In this document: positions 35,293 to 45,478 of the stretch, in pieces | Position numbering within the stretch: the first letter of the stretch is position 1 | How the letters are laid out: the number at the start of each line of letters is the position of its first letter | Assembly: GCA_025351355.1 (NCBI GenBank) | Contig: JANXWC010000234.1 | Span: 1 to 46,788 of the forward strand | Length of the DNA stretch: 46,788 bases | Direction of reading: 5' to 3' | From: Hyphomicrobiaceae bacterium | Lineage (GTDB): Bacteria > Pseudomonadota > Alphaproteobacteria > Rhizobiales > Hyphomicrobiaceae | Position numbers and translations under genes: made by a program | The notes under the pieces: generated by a model | Databases searched by the model: none | Seen by the model: only the letters and a program-made list of their open reading frames with translations | What the model was told of the DNA's origin: nothing

Positions 35293-37932
35293 ATGGCTAC
35301 CGAACGCTACAACGCGCCTGTCAGCGAGAAGCATTGGCAGAAGATCTGGAACGAGCGCGAGGTCTTCAAGACACGCACCGATCCGGGCAAACCCAAGTGC
35401 TACGTGCTGGAGATGTTCCCCTATCCTTCGGGGCGCATCCATATGGGCCACGTCCGCAATTACACTCTCGGCGACGTGCTGGCGCGCTACAAAAAAACTA
35501 AAGGTTTCAACGTATTGCACCCGATGGGATGGGATGCGTTCGGCCTCGCCGCCGAAAATGCGGCACTTGAGCGGGGTATTCATCCCGCCAAATGGACCTA
35601 CGACAATATCGCCTCGATGAAGGCCCAGCTTAAGTTGATGGGCCTGTCCATCGACTGGGATCGCGAAATCGCGACCTGCCATCCATCCTATTACGTCCAT
35701 CAGCAGCGCATGATCTTGGATATGATGGCCAAGGGCCTGATTTACCGCAAGTCGAGCAAGGTCAACTGGGATCCTGTCGACCAGACGGTGCTGGCGAACG
35801 AACAGGTGATCGACGGCAAAGGTTGGCGCTCCGGCGCCATCGTCGAGCAACGCGAACGCCTGCAATGGGCGTTCAAGATCACCGATTACGCCGAAGAATT
35901 GTTGAACGGCTTGAAAATTCTCAATAAATGGCCCGACAAAGTCCGTATTATGCAGGAGAACTGGATCGGTCGGTCGGAAGGCTTGATGATCCGTTGGAAA
36001 TTGGACGAGAAAACTGCGCCTGCTGGCCATACCGAGTTGGAAATATTCACGACGCGCCCCGATACGCTCTTCGGCGCCTCGTTCATGGCCGTCGCCCCCG
36101 ATCATCCGTTGGCAAAATCAGCCGCGGAGACTAATCCAGCGATCGCAGCCTTCTGTGACGAATGCCGGCGCATGGGAACTTCCGCTGCCGACATCGAGAC
36201 GGCGGAGAAAAAAGGCTTCGATACTGGCGTCAGGGCGCTCCACCCGCTCGATCCGACATGGCAGATACCTGTCTTCGTGGCCAATTTCGTGCTCATGGAA
36301 TATGGCACGGGGGCCATCTTCGGCTGCCCTTCCGGTGACCAGCGGGACATTCAGTTTGCCCGCAAATATAATCTCCCTATTGTACCCGTCGTGGTTCCGA
36401 AGGATGAACCGGCGCGTGGTGAAACTTTGGCAAAAATCCATGAAGGCATTGCCTACGATGGTGATGGCCTGATGATCAACTCGCGCTTCCTCAACGGCAT
36501 GACCCCCGCTGCAGCCTTTGCCGCCGTGGCTACCCGCCTGGAAAGAGAAAAAATAGCCGGCCGCCCCGTTGCGATCCGCAAAGTCAACTTCAAGCTCCGC
36601 GACTGGGGCATTTCGCGCCAACGTTATTGGGGCTGCCCGATCCCCGTCATCCATTGCGACACCTGCGGTATCGTCCCAGTCCCGGCAAAGGATCTGCCCG
36701 TAACTCTACCCGAAGATGCCACGTTTGATGTGCCCGGCAACCCGTTGGACCGTCACCCCACCTGGAAACTCGTTGCCTGTCCCACATGCAGCAAGCCAGC
36801 GGTTCGCGAGACCGACACCATGGACACCTTCGTCGACAGCTCCTGGTATTTTGTCCGCTTCACCGACCCCACCGCCAAGACGCCGACGAACAATGATGCC
36901 GCCAACTATTGGCTGCCCGTCGATCAGTATATCGGCGGCATCGAACACGCCATCTTGCACCTCCTCTATTCGCGCTTCTTCGCCCGTGCCATGGGCGCGA
37001 CTGGCCATCTGCAGAAAAACATGACCGAGCCCTTCGAAGCCCTGTTCACGCAAGGCATGGTAGTCCACGAAACCTACCGCCGCGCCGGCATCGATCCACC
37101 GCAATGGTTGCTGCCCACCGATGTTGCCTTCACCGGCGAAGGTGACGCCCGCACCGCGACCGAAATAGCCACCGGCAAGTCGGTGATGATCGGCTCCATC
37201 GAAAAGATGTCCAAGTCGAAGAAAAACATCGTCGATCCCGACGATATCATTGCCCAGTACGGCGCCGACTGCGCCCGCTGGTTCGTACTTTCCGACAGCC
37301 CTCCCGAACGCGACGTGATCTGGACCGAAGACGGCGTCAAGGGCGCCAACCGTTTCATCCAGCGGGTCTGGCGGATTGTCGACGAAGTGGCGGAGAAAAA
37401 ATATGCAGAACAGGAGGAAAATTCATCTTTGCCGTCACCCGAAGTCTTGGAACTTCGCCGCATGGCGCATAAAATTCTTCACTCGGTCGGCAATAATATC
37501 GAGGGCCTCCGCTTCAACGTCGCTGTCGCCGGTCTCTACGAATTGACCAACGCGCTTTCCGCCGCGTTGCCCAAGGGTGGACCAGGGACTTCGGCGGCCA
37601 TCGCCGAGGCGACCTCGATACTGGTACAGTTGCTGGCCCCCATGATGCCGCATTTGGCAGAGGAATGCTGGCAGAGGCTTGGAAACCACACTCTAGTAGC
37701 AGACGCACCTTGGCCCCTTGCCGAAGCCGCATTGCTCATTGACGATACCGTCACCATCGCCGTACAGGTCAATGGCAAAAGGCGTGCTGAGCTGACCGTC
37801 GCCCGCGATCTGTCGCAGGACGATGTGAAGGCCCAGGCGCTGCAGTTGGACGCGGTGGTCAAGGCGATCGACGGCAAGCCCGTCAAGAAGATCATCGTCG
37901 TGCCGCAGAGGATCGTCAATGTCGTCGCGTGA
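35293..37932 (+). CDS. leuS: Leucyl-tRNA synthetase
   Basis: A class I aminoacyl-tRNA synthetase of 879 aa. The signature HIGH site is [14 protein letters not shown] near residue 50. The editing (CP1) domain lies at about 220-420. KMSKS is at 638-642 ([13 protein letters not shown]), and the C-terminal anticodon-binding domain includes [12 protein letters not shown]. The frame is open upstream to 35188, but homologs start MATERYNxxxxExxWQ, as ATG 35293 does. lptE overlaps its 3' end by 14 bp, so leuS-lptE-holA is one operon. Confidence 0.97.
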   Translation: MATERYNAPVSEKHWQKIWNEREVFKTRTDPGKPKCYVLEMFPYPSGRIHMGHVRNYTLGDVLARYKKTKGFNVLHPMGWDAFGLAAENAALERGIHPAKWTYDNIASMKAQLKLMGLSIDWDREIATCHPSYYVHQQRMILDMMAKGLIYRKSSKVNWDPVDQTVLANEQVIDGKGWRSGAIVEQRERLQWAFKITDYAEELLNGLKILNKWPDKVRIMQENWIGRSEGLMIRWKLDEKTAPAGHTELEIFTTRPDTLFGASFMAVAPDHPLAKSAAETNPAIAAFCDECRRMGTSAADIETAEKKGFDTGVRALHPLDPTWQIPVFVANFVLMEYGTGAIFGCPSGDQRDIQFARKYNLPIVPVVVPKDEPARGETLAKIHEGIAYDGDGLMINSRFLNGMTPAAAFAAVATRLEREKIAGRPVAIRKVNFKLRDWGISRQRYWGCPIPVIHCDTCGIVPVPAKDLPVTLPEDATFDVPGNPLDRHPTWKLVACPTCSKPAVRETDTMDTFVDSSWYFVRFTDPTAKTPTNNDAANYWLPVDQYIGGIEHAILHLLYSRFFARAMGATGHLQKNMTEPFEALFTQGMVVHETYRRAGIDPPQWLLPTDVAFTGEGDARTATEIATGKSVMIGSIEKMSKSKKNIVDPDDIIAQYGADCARWFVLSDSPPERDVIWTEDGVKGANRFIQRVWRIVDEVAEKKYAEQEENSSLPSPEVLELRRMAHKILHSVGNNIEGLRFNVAVAGLYELTNALSAALPKGGPGTSAAIAEATSILVQLLAPMMPHLAEECWQRLGNHTLVADAPWPLAEAALLIDDTVTIAVQVNGKRRAELTVARDLSQDDVKAQALQLDAVVKAIDGKPVKKIIVVPQRIVNVVA

Positions 37933-38500
37933 GGCTCATACGCCAACCCCCTCTGTCTCGTCGCGGCGCTTGCCGGCGCGGGCGGGGCGTCTCACGTGCG
38001 CCATCACGATTGGCCTCGCTGCAGCGGTCCTCAGCGCTTGCGGTTCGGGCTCAAGTGGCTTTCAGCCCCTCTATGGTCCGACCGAGGGCAAGACCTACGA
38101 CCAGCGTCTGGCCGCCGTTGATATCGCCAACATTCCCGGTCGCGTCGGCCAACGCATCCGCAATGAGTTGGTATTCGAGCGCTCGACAGGTGGCGAAGCG
38201 GTTACGCCGGAACGTCGTCTTGACGTCGTGATCACTGAAACGGTGCTGACCACGTTGGTCAATGCGACGGGTTCGTCGAGTAGCCAAGTCTATCAGCTTG
38301 AAGCCCGCTATCAGCTGATCGATCTGAAAACCAAGAAAAAGATCTTCGAAGGTCGCAGCCTCGGGCGCGGCAGTTTCGATCGGTTCGATTCGATTTACTC
38401 CAACATTCGTGCCAAACAGGACGCTGAGAACCGCGTTGCCAAATCGGTCGCGGACGATATTCGCACGCGCCTGATGGCTTTCCTGTCCCGCCCGAGCTGA
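37919..38500 (+). CDS. lptE: LPS-assembly lipoprotein LptE
   Basis: A 193-aa outer-membrane lipoprotein that plugs the LptD barrel for lipopolysaccharide export. The signal peptide ends in a lipobox ([11 protein letters not shown]). The mature part contains SGFQPLYG, the usual LptE start, and the C-terminal helix ([24 protein letters not shown]). The 14-bp overlap with leuS and the following holA match the conserved leuS-lptE-holA order. Confidence 0.9.
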   Translation: MSSREAHTPTPSVSSRRLPARAGRLTCAITIGLAAAVLSACGSGSSGFQPLYGPTEGKTYDQRLAAVDIANIPGRVGQRIRNELVFERSTGGEAVTPERRLDVVITETVLTTLVNATGSSSSQVYQLEARYQLIDLKTKKKIFEGRSLGRGSFDRFDSIYSNIRAKQDAENRVAKSVADDIRTRLMAFLSRPS

Positions 38501-38546
38501 GCCGTCCCGCGTGGACGCCTGAAATGCATATGCTTTTGGAACGACA

Positions 38547-39581
38547 ATGGTCGCGGTGAAGGCTCACGAAGCCGACGCCTACCTGCGCGCGCTTCCCTCG
38601 AAAATTACTGCATTGCTTTTTTACGGCAGTGACGAGGGTCTGATTGCCGAGCGCGCCCAGGCCGCTTGCAAGACCGTAGCCGCCGGCACCAAACCGGCGG
38701 GCGAAATTCTCCGCCTCGACGATCTCGATCTGGAACAGGATCCCGGTCGCATCGCCATGGAGCTGACGACGGTATCTATGTTCGGCGGTCGTCGCATTGT
38801 GCGTGCCAGCGCCAGCCGGCGGCTCACCACGGCGACCGTGTCACCTTTGCTGGCTGGGCCCTTGGACGGCATGCTCGTCATCGAAGCCGGAAACTTGAAA
38901 CCAGACGAAGGGCTGCGTGGTCTCTTCGAGAAATCGCCCACATCTGCGGCCATCGCGTGCTACGCCGACAACGACCGCGATATTGAAGGCGTCCTGCGCG
39001 CCATCCTCTCCGTGTACAAATTGGAAATCGCGTCTGACGCCAAACAAGCGTTCATCGCGCGATTGGGCGGCGATCGCATCCAGACCCGTGCCGAAATTGA
39101 AAAGCTCGCACTTTATTGTTACGGTCGCGCCCGCATTGAAATTGCCGATATCGAAGAAATAACCGGCGATGCGTCAGAACTCGCCCTCGACAAAGTCGTC
39201 ACAGCCGTTGCCGATGGCCGACCCACCGCTGCATTGACCGCATCCGAGCGCGCCGTCAGCGGCGGTGAAAGTCCGCAAGCCCTCATCATGGCCGCCCAGC
39301 GCTACTTCCAACGCCTGCACCGCGTCCGCACCGCATTCGAATCTAGCGGTTCCATGGATATAGCCATTCGCACACTGCGTCCGCCGCTGCATTTCAAAAT
39401 GCGTGACGACTTCATCCGACACGTCAAGAATTGGCCCAGCGAAAAGATTCATCGCGCGCTTGACCGCATTTCCTTCGCCCAACGGCTCGCACGCAGCAGC
39501 ACCATCGATGATGCGCTGGCCGCCGACCGCCTGTGCATGGACCTGGTGCGGCTCGCCGCTCTCCCCACCCGCGCTAACTAA
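38547..39581 (+). CDS. holA: DNA polymerase III subunit delta
   Basis: The delta subunit of the clamp loader opens the beta clamp. The 344 aa begin VAVKAHEADAYL with ALLFYGSDEGLIAERA, the N-terminal AAA+ core. LLAGPLDGMLVIEAGNLKPDEGLRGLFEKS and GGDRIQTRAEIEKLALY are family landmarks, followed by the C-terminal helical collar (SGGESPQALIMAAQRYFQRLHRV). As usual for delta, there is no Walker A motif. It ends the leuS-lptE-holA unit; an adenosine kinase follows 31 bp later. Confidence 0.93.
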   Translation: MVAVKAHEADAYLRALPSKITALLFYGSDEGLIAERAQAACKTVAAGTKPAGEILRLDDLDLEQDPGRIAMELTTVSMFGGRRIVRASASRRLTTATVSPLLAGPLDGMLVIEAGNLKPDEGLRGLFEKSPTSAAIACYADNDRDIEGVLRAILSVYKLEIASDAKQAFIARLGGDRIQTRAEIEKLALYCYGRARIEIADIEEITGDASELALDKVVTAVADGRPTAALTASERAVSGGESPQALIMAAQRYFQRLHRVRTAFESSGSMDIAIRTLRPPLHFKMRDDFIRHVKNWPSEKIHRALDRISFAQRLARSSTIDDALAADRLCMDLVRLAALPTRAN

Positions 39582-39612
39582 CAAGACGCGCTAACTCCGA
39601 AAGAACAATCGA

Positions 39613-40593
39613 ATGTCCACCGCCACACTCGACGTCATCGCAATCGGCAACGCGATTGTCGATATCATCGGCCGCTGTGATGACGCGTTTCTTGCACGCC
39701 ATGAATGTCCCAAAGGCCATATGCGGCTGGTCGACGCCCTCACGATGTCCGCACTTTACGACAGCATGGGACCCTCTACGGAAATTTCCGGCGGATCGGC
39801 CGCCAATACCGCCGTTGGGATTGCCTCATTTGGTGGCAACGCAGGCTTCATCGGCAAGATTGCGGACGATGAATTTGGCCGCATCTTTGATCACGACATC
39901 ACCGCCGCCGGCGTGAACTATCAGGCCAAGCGCGCGAGTGGTGGACAACCGACGTCGCGCTCGCTGATCTTGGTGACCCCTGATGGCGAGCGCACCATGA
40001 ATACCATGTTGGGCATTTCGACCGAATTGGGCGATGCAGAATTAATTCCCTCGATGATCGAGAGCGCCAAAGTGCTTTATCTCGAGGGATATTTATTCGA
40101 CCGCCCAGAGGCAAAAGCCGCTTTCCGGAAGGCGGTGGCGATCGCCAAGTCGGCTGGCCGCGAGGTGGCGTTAAGTTTATCCGACGGATTTTGTGTGGCG
40201 CGCCATCGTGCAGAGTTTAAAGAATTAATCGCCGAAGGCGTAGATATCGTCTTCGCCAACGAAGTTGAAATAATCTCACTTTACGAAACGACAGATTTCA
40301 CCACGGCCGCCAAGCAAGCAGCACGCGATATGAAATTAGCGGTGCTAACGCGCGGCTCGAAGGGATCTATTGTTCTCGCCGACGGCAAGGAAGTTTCCAT
40401 CCCTGTTGAACCGGTGACAAAAATCGTCGACACGACAGGCGCCGGCGATCTTTATGCCGCTGGCTTTCTTTACGGTTACACTCAGGGCTACGGCCTCGCA
40501 CGCGCCGGTCGCCTCGGTAGCATCGCCGCTGCGGAGATTATCAGCCACACAGGTGCTCGCCCGTTAGTCAATTTAGCCGATCTACACGGCTGA
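39613..40593 (+). CDS. Adenosine kinase (PfkB family)
   Basis: A 326-aa ribokinase-fold sugar kinase. The first PfkB signature GGSAANTAVGIASFGG is at about residues 59-75. The second, VDTTGAGDLYAAGFLYG, contains catalytic D279. The opening DVIAIGNAIVDI and the extended lid fit adenosine kinases that phosphorylate adenosine to AMP; a different nucleoside or sugar is possible. It sits between holA and the AT-hook gene, in a position where related genomes usually go straight from holA to parB. Confidence 0.87.
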   Translation: MSTATLDVIAIGNAIVDIIGRCDDAFLARHECPKGHMRLVDALTMSALYDSMGPSTEISGGSAANTAVGIASFGGNAGFIGKIADDEFGRIFDHDITAAGVNYQAKRASGGQPTSRSLILVTPDGERTMNTMLGISTELGDAELIPSMIESAKVLYLEGYLFDRPEAKAAFRKAVAIAKSAGREVALSLSDGFCVARHRAEFKELIAEGVDIVFANEVEIISLYETTDFTTAAKQAARDMKLAVLTRGSKGSIVLADGKEVSIPVEPVTKIVDTTGAGDLYAAGFLYGYTQGYGLARAGRLGSIAAAEIISHTGARPLVNLADLHG

Positions 40594-40760
40594 ACGGATT
40601 TAATTCATTTAACGGAGTGTCTATCCGTTTGACAATGATCAAATAAAGCGTATTTTCGTCCCTCACCACGCTTCGTCGCGCCGAACCGATGCCCAGATGG
40701 TTCAAGCGCCATTCACTCCCGCTTTCGTGCAGGAGTGGCATAGATCTATGGGCACTCTCG

Positions 40761-41429
40761 ATGACCGATTCACCACGACCGCGCGGGCGCCCCAAAGGCA
40801 CCGGAATAAACGATCACGAAATCCTTGCGGCGATTATAAGTCGCTTGTCGGCCGATGCTGGGATGAGGCCGACGACCGCTATTCGTCTTGCCGGTATAAC
40901 CGATCCGTCGGTCCTTCGGCGGTTACGCGAAAAACTCAAATTGGTAAATGTCGCGGAAACACCGGCACCAAAGTCAGCACTTCCGCTTTCGCCCTTGCCT
41001 ATGTCACCACGCGCGGCTCGTCGCGCGGGACCACGCAAAAGTCCGCTCCGCGAAAACTCCCGGGCGGCAAAACCATCTTCAGCCGCAGCGACACCGGTCG
41101 CCAAGACTCCCCTGATCCAGGACAATCCGACTCCACCGTCGCAGTCGTCATCGCAGTCACCACCCGCTCATGACGCAAGCTTGATTACCGACACAAATAC
41201 TCATCCAGAAAGACCCACTGCCGCAGCTCCGTCTCAAGCACCCCTGCCCGATCCGCAATTGGAAGCCCTGCGCCTATCTGCAGAAGCCGCCGCCGCAATG
41301 TCACGACTTTATCTCCATTGCCTGACGTTTGCATTTCAAACCAACCCGATGAGCTTGGCGTTACGCAGTCAGACGATGATGAGCCAATGGATGGCCGGAT
41401 TTATCTCATCACAAATGAAGACCGACTGA
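40761..41429 (+). CDS. AT-hook DNA-binding protein, function unknown
   Basis: A 222-aa protein. The N-terminus carries a canonical AT-hook, PRPRGRPKGTG, which binds the minor groove of AT-rich DNA. Next comes a helical HTH-like segment (DHEILAAIISRLSADAGMRPTTAIRLAGITDPSVLRRLREKL), then ~90 disordered residues rich in Pro, Ala and Ser. The end is an amphipathic helix pair (EALRLSAEAAAAMSRLYLHC...MSQWMAGFISSQM) reminiscent of phasins. It could be a nucleoid-associated or PHA-granule-linking protein, but neither is shown. The start at 40761 is the first Met before the AT-hook in this frame. It is convergent with coaA. Confidence 0.68.
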   Translation: MTDSPRPRGRPKGTGINDHEILAAIISRLSADAGMRPTTAIRLAGITDPSVLRRLREKLKLVNVAETPAPKSALPLSPLPMSPRAARRAGPRKSPLRENSRAAKPSSAAATPVAKTPLIQDNPTPPSQSSSQSPPAHDASLITDTNTHPERPTAAAPSQAPLPDPQLEALRLSAEAAAAMSRLYLHCLTFAFQTNPMSLALRSQTMMSQWMAGFISSQMKTD

Positions 41430-41493
41430 TCGGCAAAATTTTAGCGGCGGCGACAAACGACATCAATAATGTAGCTAAACAACGGATACAAAT

Positions 41494-42453
41494 TCAAATG
41501 CGCCGCAGGGCCACTGTGGATGTGCGATGATCCTCCGTCTTAGAGATGATAAGTCCGGCCCGCTGGCGAGTAGGGAGGATATTTTCATGTAGATTTCTGA
41601 GGTTAATCGTATTCCAGATCTCCAACGCCCGCGCCAACGCCTGCCCATGGTCCAGCTCGGCATAGCGGTGAAAGTAGGCCGCCGGATCGCGAAATGCCGT
41701 CTGTCTGAGTTTCATAAAACGCGAGATGTACCACCGCTCGATGACCTCTTCGTCGGCATCGATATAGATCGAAAAATCGAGAAAATCAGACACATACGGT
41801 ATCGCTGTCCCATCCTTCGGCAACCGTGCGGGCTGAAACAGGTTCAATCCCTCCACAATCAGGATGTCGGGTTGGCTGACCACAATTTCTTGGCCCGGCA
41901 CAATGTCGTAATGAAAGTGAGAATAAACCGGCGCCGTCGCATTTTCCTTCCCCGATTTAATATCGTTGAGGAAATTCAGCAGTCGGCCGATATCGAAACT
42001 CTCAGGGAATCCTTTGCGGTTCATAATTCCCTTTGCTTCCAGCACCGCATTGGGGAGTAAAAATCCGTCCGTTGTGACGAGGTCGACCTTAGGATGATCG
42101 GCCCAGCGCGCCAGCAGCGCCCGCAGCACGCGTGCCGACGTGCTTTTGCCCACCGCCACCGAGCCGGCGATCCCAATAATGAACGGGACCCGATGATCCC
42201 GACGCCCAAGGAAACGATTAGTGACGGTGTGCAGGTCCTGCGACGCGGCGACGTAAAGATTGACCAGCCGCGACAGCGGCAAATAAATCTCCTCCACTTC
42301 GTCCAGCGATAGCTCACCAATGAGGCCGCGGACCTGCTCAAGATCCCGCTCGACCAGTGTCATCGGCGTATCGGCACGAAGCTTGGCCCATTGCGGGCGA
42401 TCGAATACCCGATAGGGAGAAAATTGCAGGTTGGAACGACCAGGCATGTCCAT
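41494..42453 (-). CDS. coaA: Pantothenate kinase, type I
   Basis: The enzyme performs the first step of coenzyme A synthesis, phosphorylating pantothenate. The P-loop is [17 protein letters not shown] near residue 100. The substrate region includes [16 protein letters not shown] and RKGFPESFD, and the bacterial-type active site contains [12 protein letters not shown]. The length of 319 aa is normal. I prefer ATG 42453 (GTGGA upstream) over the upstream GTG at 42465. hisE lies 45 bp upstream on the same strand; hisE-coaA is a known pairing in Hyphomicrobiales. Confidence 0.95.
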   Translation of the reverse strand: MDMPGRSNLQFSPYRVFDRPQWAKLRADTPMTLVERDLEQVRGLIGELSLDEVEEIYLPLSRLVNLYVAASQDLHTVTNRFLGRRDHRVPFIIGIAGSVAVGKSTSARVLRALLARWADHPKVDLVTTDGFLLPNAVLEAKGIMNRKGFPESFDIGRLLNFLNDIKSGKENATAPVYSHFHYDIVPGQEIVVSQPDILIVEGLNLFQPARLPKDGTAIPYVSDFLDFSIYIDADEEVIERWYISRFMKLRQTAFRDPAAYFHRYAELDHGQALARALEIWNTINLRNLHENILPTRQRAGLIISKTEDHRTSTVALRRI

Positions 42454-42497
42454 CCGAAAGTCCACTTATCCCGACACAGCGGTCGCGCCGCCCGCAA

Positions 42498-42818
42498 CTA
42501 TACCTTCCGCGCAGCCTTTTCTGCCAAGCCCGATGTCCCCATCCGTTCCTCGAGAACAGTGGCCACATCGGACCAGCAAAGGCCTCGCGCCTCCAGCAGC
42601 ACTAGGAGATGATAAATCACATCGGCCGATTCGCTGACCAGCGCCTTCCGATCCGACCCCAACGCCGCTATCAGCACCTCGATGCTTTCTTCACCAAACT
42701 TGCGAGCACATTTCTCCGGACCAGCATCGAGCAGCTGCTTCGTATAGGATTTATCTCCCGGCTCGTCGCGGCGCGCGCGAATGATTTCGGAGAGCTCACG
42801 GAGCACATGATCAGTCAT
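42498..42818 (-). CDS. hisE: Phosphoribosyl-ATP pyrophosphatase
   Basis: The enzyme removes pyrophosphate from phosphoribosyl-ATP in the second step of histidine biosynthesis. Its 106 aa form an all-alpha MazG-like fold: SYTKQLLDAGPEKCARKFGEESIEVLIAA, then ESADVIYHLLVLLEARG, with the Glu/Asp metal-binding residues. It stands alone, not fused to HisI, and is far from other his genes in this window. It is upstream of coaA in the same direction. Confidence 0.94.
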   Translation of the reverse strand: MTDHVLRELSEIIRARRDEPGDKSYTKQLLDAGPEKCARKFGEESIEVLIAALGSDRKALVSESADVIYHLLVLLEARGLCWSDVATVLEERMGTSGLAEKAARKV

Positions 42819-42941
42819 AGCTGGCCCTCGCTATCAAAGCTGCCGATTTGCCTGTCATACAGCAGAAATCCGTCTTCAGCATAGAACGCAGAAAAAAAGC
42901 GCCACTCTCTTTAACAGCTCGCTGGCAGACGATTTCTTGAC

Positions 42942-42955
42942 GTTTCACATGAAAC
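42942..42955. promoter_or_regulatory. parS-like site 1 (one mismatch)
   Basis: GTTTCACATGAAAC differs from the parS core GTTTCACGTGAAAC by one base in the central CG. It lies nine bases past the parB stop, between parB and hisE. The site is a near-perfect palindrome and should still be recognised by ParB, possibly more weakly. Confidence 0.75.
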
Positions 42956-42964
42956 ATCAATACG

Positions 42965-43843
42965 TTACTTGCCGGCACCCAATAGTCTGTCCCGCAAATA
43001 GTCCAGCTGATCAAAATTACCGTACTTGATCATCAGGATGCCGCTTTCGCCCGACCCTCGTTTGATCTCAACCTTAAGGCCCAGGCTCTCACCCACGGCC
43101 TGTTCAAACGCCCGCGTATCGGCATCCTTCTCGCGCGTCCGGCTCGGCGGCGGCGTAATCTGCCCGGCATCGATGTTCTGCATCAATGCTTCCACTTCGC
43201 GCACATTCAGATCCTGCTCGATGATCCGCAACGCCAGCGCTTCGGCGTCTGCGCGCCCCACCAACGCACGCGCATGCCCGGCCGACAAGCGACCGTCAGA
43301 AACCATTGCCTGCACCGTCTCGGGCAGCTTGAGCAGCCGCATGGTATTGGCCAGATGACTGCGGCTCTTGCCGATCTGCTCCGCCAACTGCTCCTGGGTG
43401 TAGTTGAAGCGCTGGATCAACTCATTGTAACCACTGGCCTCTTCGATCGCGTTGAGATCTTCACGTTGCACGTTCTCGATGATCGCCATTTCGATGACAT
43501 CACGATCTTCAAGCTCGCGCACGATTACCGGCACCTGATGCAAACCCGCCCGCTGCGACGCCCGCCACCGCCGCTCACCCGCCACGATCTCAAATCCACC
43601 AGCAGGATCAGGACGCACGACGATGGGCTGCACCAAGCCATGCTGCTGGATCGATGCCGCCAACTCCAGCAGTTCTGCCTCCTTGAAATCTTTGCGCGGA
43701 TTGAACCGCCCTGCATGGACCTGGTCGACAGGCACCACCCGTTGCTCCCCCTCTTGTGGCAACCGCGGGTTGGCAATCGCCGTCTCGCCGATCAACGACG
43801 CCAGCCCTCGTCCTAAACGGCCTTTTTGCAGTGGTAGGTTCAT
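42965..43843 (-). CDS. parB: Chromosome-partitioning protein ParB
   Basis: A 292-aa CTP-dependent clamp that loads on parS and spreads. The N-terminus reads LGRGLASLIG (ParA-contacting). The box-II region GGFEIVAGERRWRASQRAG is the CTP-binding GERRxRA motif. The HTH segment is YTQEQLAEQIGKSRSHLANTMRLLKLP, and the C-terminal dimer domain follows. I start at ATG 43843; a TTG 24 bp upstream is possible. It is downstream of parA, with parS sites at both flanks of the operon. Confidence 0.96.
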   Translation of the reverse strand: MNLPLQKGRLGRGLASLIGETAIANPRLPQEGEQRVVPVDQVHAGRFNPRKDFKEAELLELAASIQQHGLVQPIVVRPDPAGGFEIVAGERRWRASQRAGLHQVPVIVRELEDRDVIEMAIIENVQREDLNAIEEASGYNELIQRFNYTQEQLAEQIGKSRSHLANTMRLLKLPETVQAMVSDGRLSAGHARALVGRADAEALALRIIEQDLNVREVEALMQNIDAGQITPPPSRTREKDADTRAFEQAVGESLGLKVEIKRGSGESGILMIKYGNFDQLDYLRDRLLGAGK

Positions 43844-43896
43844 GATTTGCAGCAACTCCGGCAGCAACGCGGCACGACAAAAGTTAGCATGACGGC

Positions 43897-44742
43897 CTAC
43901 GCCGCCCGCAGTTGTTTTTCGCGCGCGATGAGTTCGCTGGCGAGTTGAATATACGCTTTGCTACCGATGCACGCATGATCGTAGATCAGGATCGGCTGCC
44001 CATGAGAAGGCGCCTCCGCCACGCGAATATTGCGCGGAATCACGGTCTCATACACTTTACTGCCGAAGTAGGCGCGCACACTGTCGGCAATTTCCCGCGA
44101 AAAGGCCGTGCGCTGGTCATGCATCGTCAATACCACGCCCTGAATTTCCAGTTTCGGATTGAGTGTCGCCTTGATCTGGTCAACGGTTTCCTTCAGCTGC
44201 GACATGCCTTCAAGCGCAAAGAATTCGCACTGAATGGGCACTAGCACGGCGTGCGCCGCCGTCATCGCATTCAACGTCAGCAGGCTCAAGGACGGCGGGC
44301 AATCTATCAGCACGTAGTTGAACGGACGCCCGTCCAACAGGCGAGATTGATCGGCCGCCATTTCCGCCAGCGCGTCCCTGAGTTTATAGGGCCGCCCAGC
44401 GTCCCCCATCAGGTCTGATTCAAGACTGACTAGATCTGAATTCGCCGGCACGATCGATAAGTTGGGCACATTGGTCTGAACTGCCGCCTGCAACACACTG
44501 GACTGCCGCATCAGGACATCGAACATGGTCAGCGGCCGCGCTTCCGGTCCGACCCCTAAGCCTGTCGAAGCATTGCCCTGCGGGTCCAGATCGAGAATCA
44601 TCACTCGTTCGCCGGCAGCCGCCAGTGCGGTGCCGAGATTGATCGCCGTCGTGGTTTTGCCGACACCGCCCTTTTGATTGGAAATAGCCAGCACGCGCAC
44701 GGGCGGAGCCGACATTGGATGACTGTGTGGCACCGTCGTCAT
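43897..44742 (-). CDS. parA: Chromosome-partitioning ATPase ParA (Soj-like)
   Basis: A 281-aa deviant-Walker ATPase that moves ParB-parS complexes along the nucleoid. The Walker A is KGGVGKTTTAINLG. A-prime (DLDPQGNASTGLG) and Walker B (IDCPPSLSLLTLNA) are present. The frame stays open into rsmG (44805), but ATG 44742 has GGAG upstream; MSAPPVRV at 44715 is a further choice. It is the middle gene of rsmG-parA-parB, the conserved origin-proximal order. Confidence 0.95.
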   Translation of the reverse strand: MTTVPHSHPMSAPPVRVLAISNQKGGVGKTTTAINLGTALAAAGERVMILDLDPQGNASTGLGVGPEARPLTMFDVLMRQSSVLQAAVQTNVPNLSIVPANSDLVSLESDLMGDAGRPYKLRDALAEMAADQSRLLDGRPFNYVLIDCPPSLSLLTLNAMTAAHAVLVPIQCEFFALEGMSQLKETVDQIKATLNPKLEIQGVVLTMHDQRTAFSREIADSVRAYFGSKVYETVIPRNIRVAEAPSHGQPILIYDHACIGSKAYIQLASELIAREKQLRAA

Positions 44743-44773
44743 GGCCGTATCACTCCAAATCGTGGCTTCTAGC

Positions 44774-45466
44774 TCATTTTCGCCGTTGACTTGCATCTTC
44801 GCCATAGCGTTGGCGCAGATTTCTCACGCATACCACCCGTCCGGCATCACTCGTTTGACTGAACACTAACGTGCTGTCGAATGCCCAGCTCGCTTCTGCG
44901 ACCCTTTTTTCGCTCTCTGCATCGCCACCCTTTGGCAGCAAGGCCACCGTATCAGCCCCGAAGTACGGCAATATCAGGCTGAACAAGCGATCTAACGGCG
45001 CAAGGGCGCGTGCCGAGATGACATCCACTGCGCCGACTCTAGTTGTGTTCGCGGTATTTTCGATCCTATCAGTCACGATATCCACCGCCAGAAACGCGGC
45101 TAGCCCGATCTGACGCACCACTTCGCGCAGAAATGCCGACTTTCGGACATCGCTCTCCACCAGCGTCAACCTGCACCCACCACGCTCGGCCAACATGCAC
45201 CCAGCGACGAGGCCAGGAAATCCACCTCCCGAACCCAGATCTAGCCAATGCAGCGGACCCGGCGGTGCCAATGGCAACAATTGAGCCGAATCGGCAAAAT
45301 GCCGATGCCAAACATCCGACAGCGTGCTGGGCGCAACCAGATTGATCGTCGGTTGCCACTGCAGCAGCAGTTGCGCATACCGCTCCAGCCGATCGGCAGT
45401 TTCACGTGAAACCCCAAAAGTCCGAACAAATTCAGCACGTCCTGCAATATGATGGCGATTATCCAT
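44774..45466 (-). CDS. rsmG: 16S rRNA (guanine-527-N7)-methyltransferase
   Basis: The enzyme methylates G527 of 16S rRNA. Its 230 aa form an SAM-dependent Rossmann fold with HWLDLGSGGGFPGLV, VESDVRKSAFLREVVRQ and SARALAPLDRLFSLILPYF, all RsmG landmarks. A parS site lies inside the N-terminal coding region (VSRETAD codons). Upstream, where mnmG normally stands, is an IS1595-family element. It heads rsmG-parA-parB. Confidence 0.95.
   Translation of the reverse strand: MDNRHHIAGRAEFVRTFGVSRETADRLERYAQLLLQWQPTINLVAPSTLSDVWHRHFADSAQLLPLAPPGPLHWLDLGSGGGFPGLVAGCMLAERGGCRLTLVESDVRKSAFLREVVRQIGLAAFLAVDIVTDRIENTANTTRVGAVDVISARALAPLDRLFSLILPYFGADTVALLPKGGDAESEKRVAEASWAFDSTLVFSQTSDAGRVVCVRNLRQRYGEDASQRRK
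45399..45412. promoter_or_regulatory. parS site 2 (perfect core), inside rsmG
   Basis: GTTTCACGTGAAAC is the exact 14-bp core of the bacterial parS consensus TGTTTCACGTGAAACA. It lies within the first 25 codons of rsmG. Together with the site after parB it brackets the parAB genes, as expected near oriC. Confidence 0.93.
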
Positions 45467-45478
45467 TTGACAAACCCA

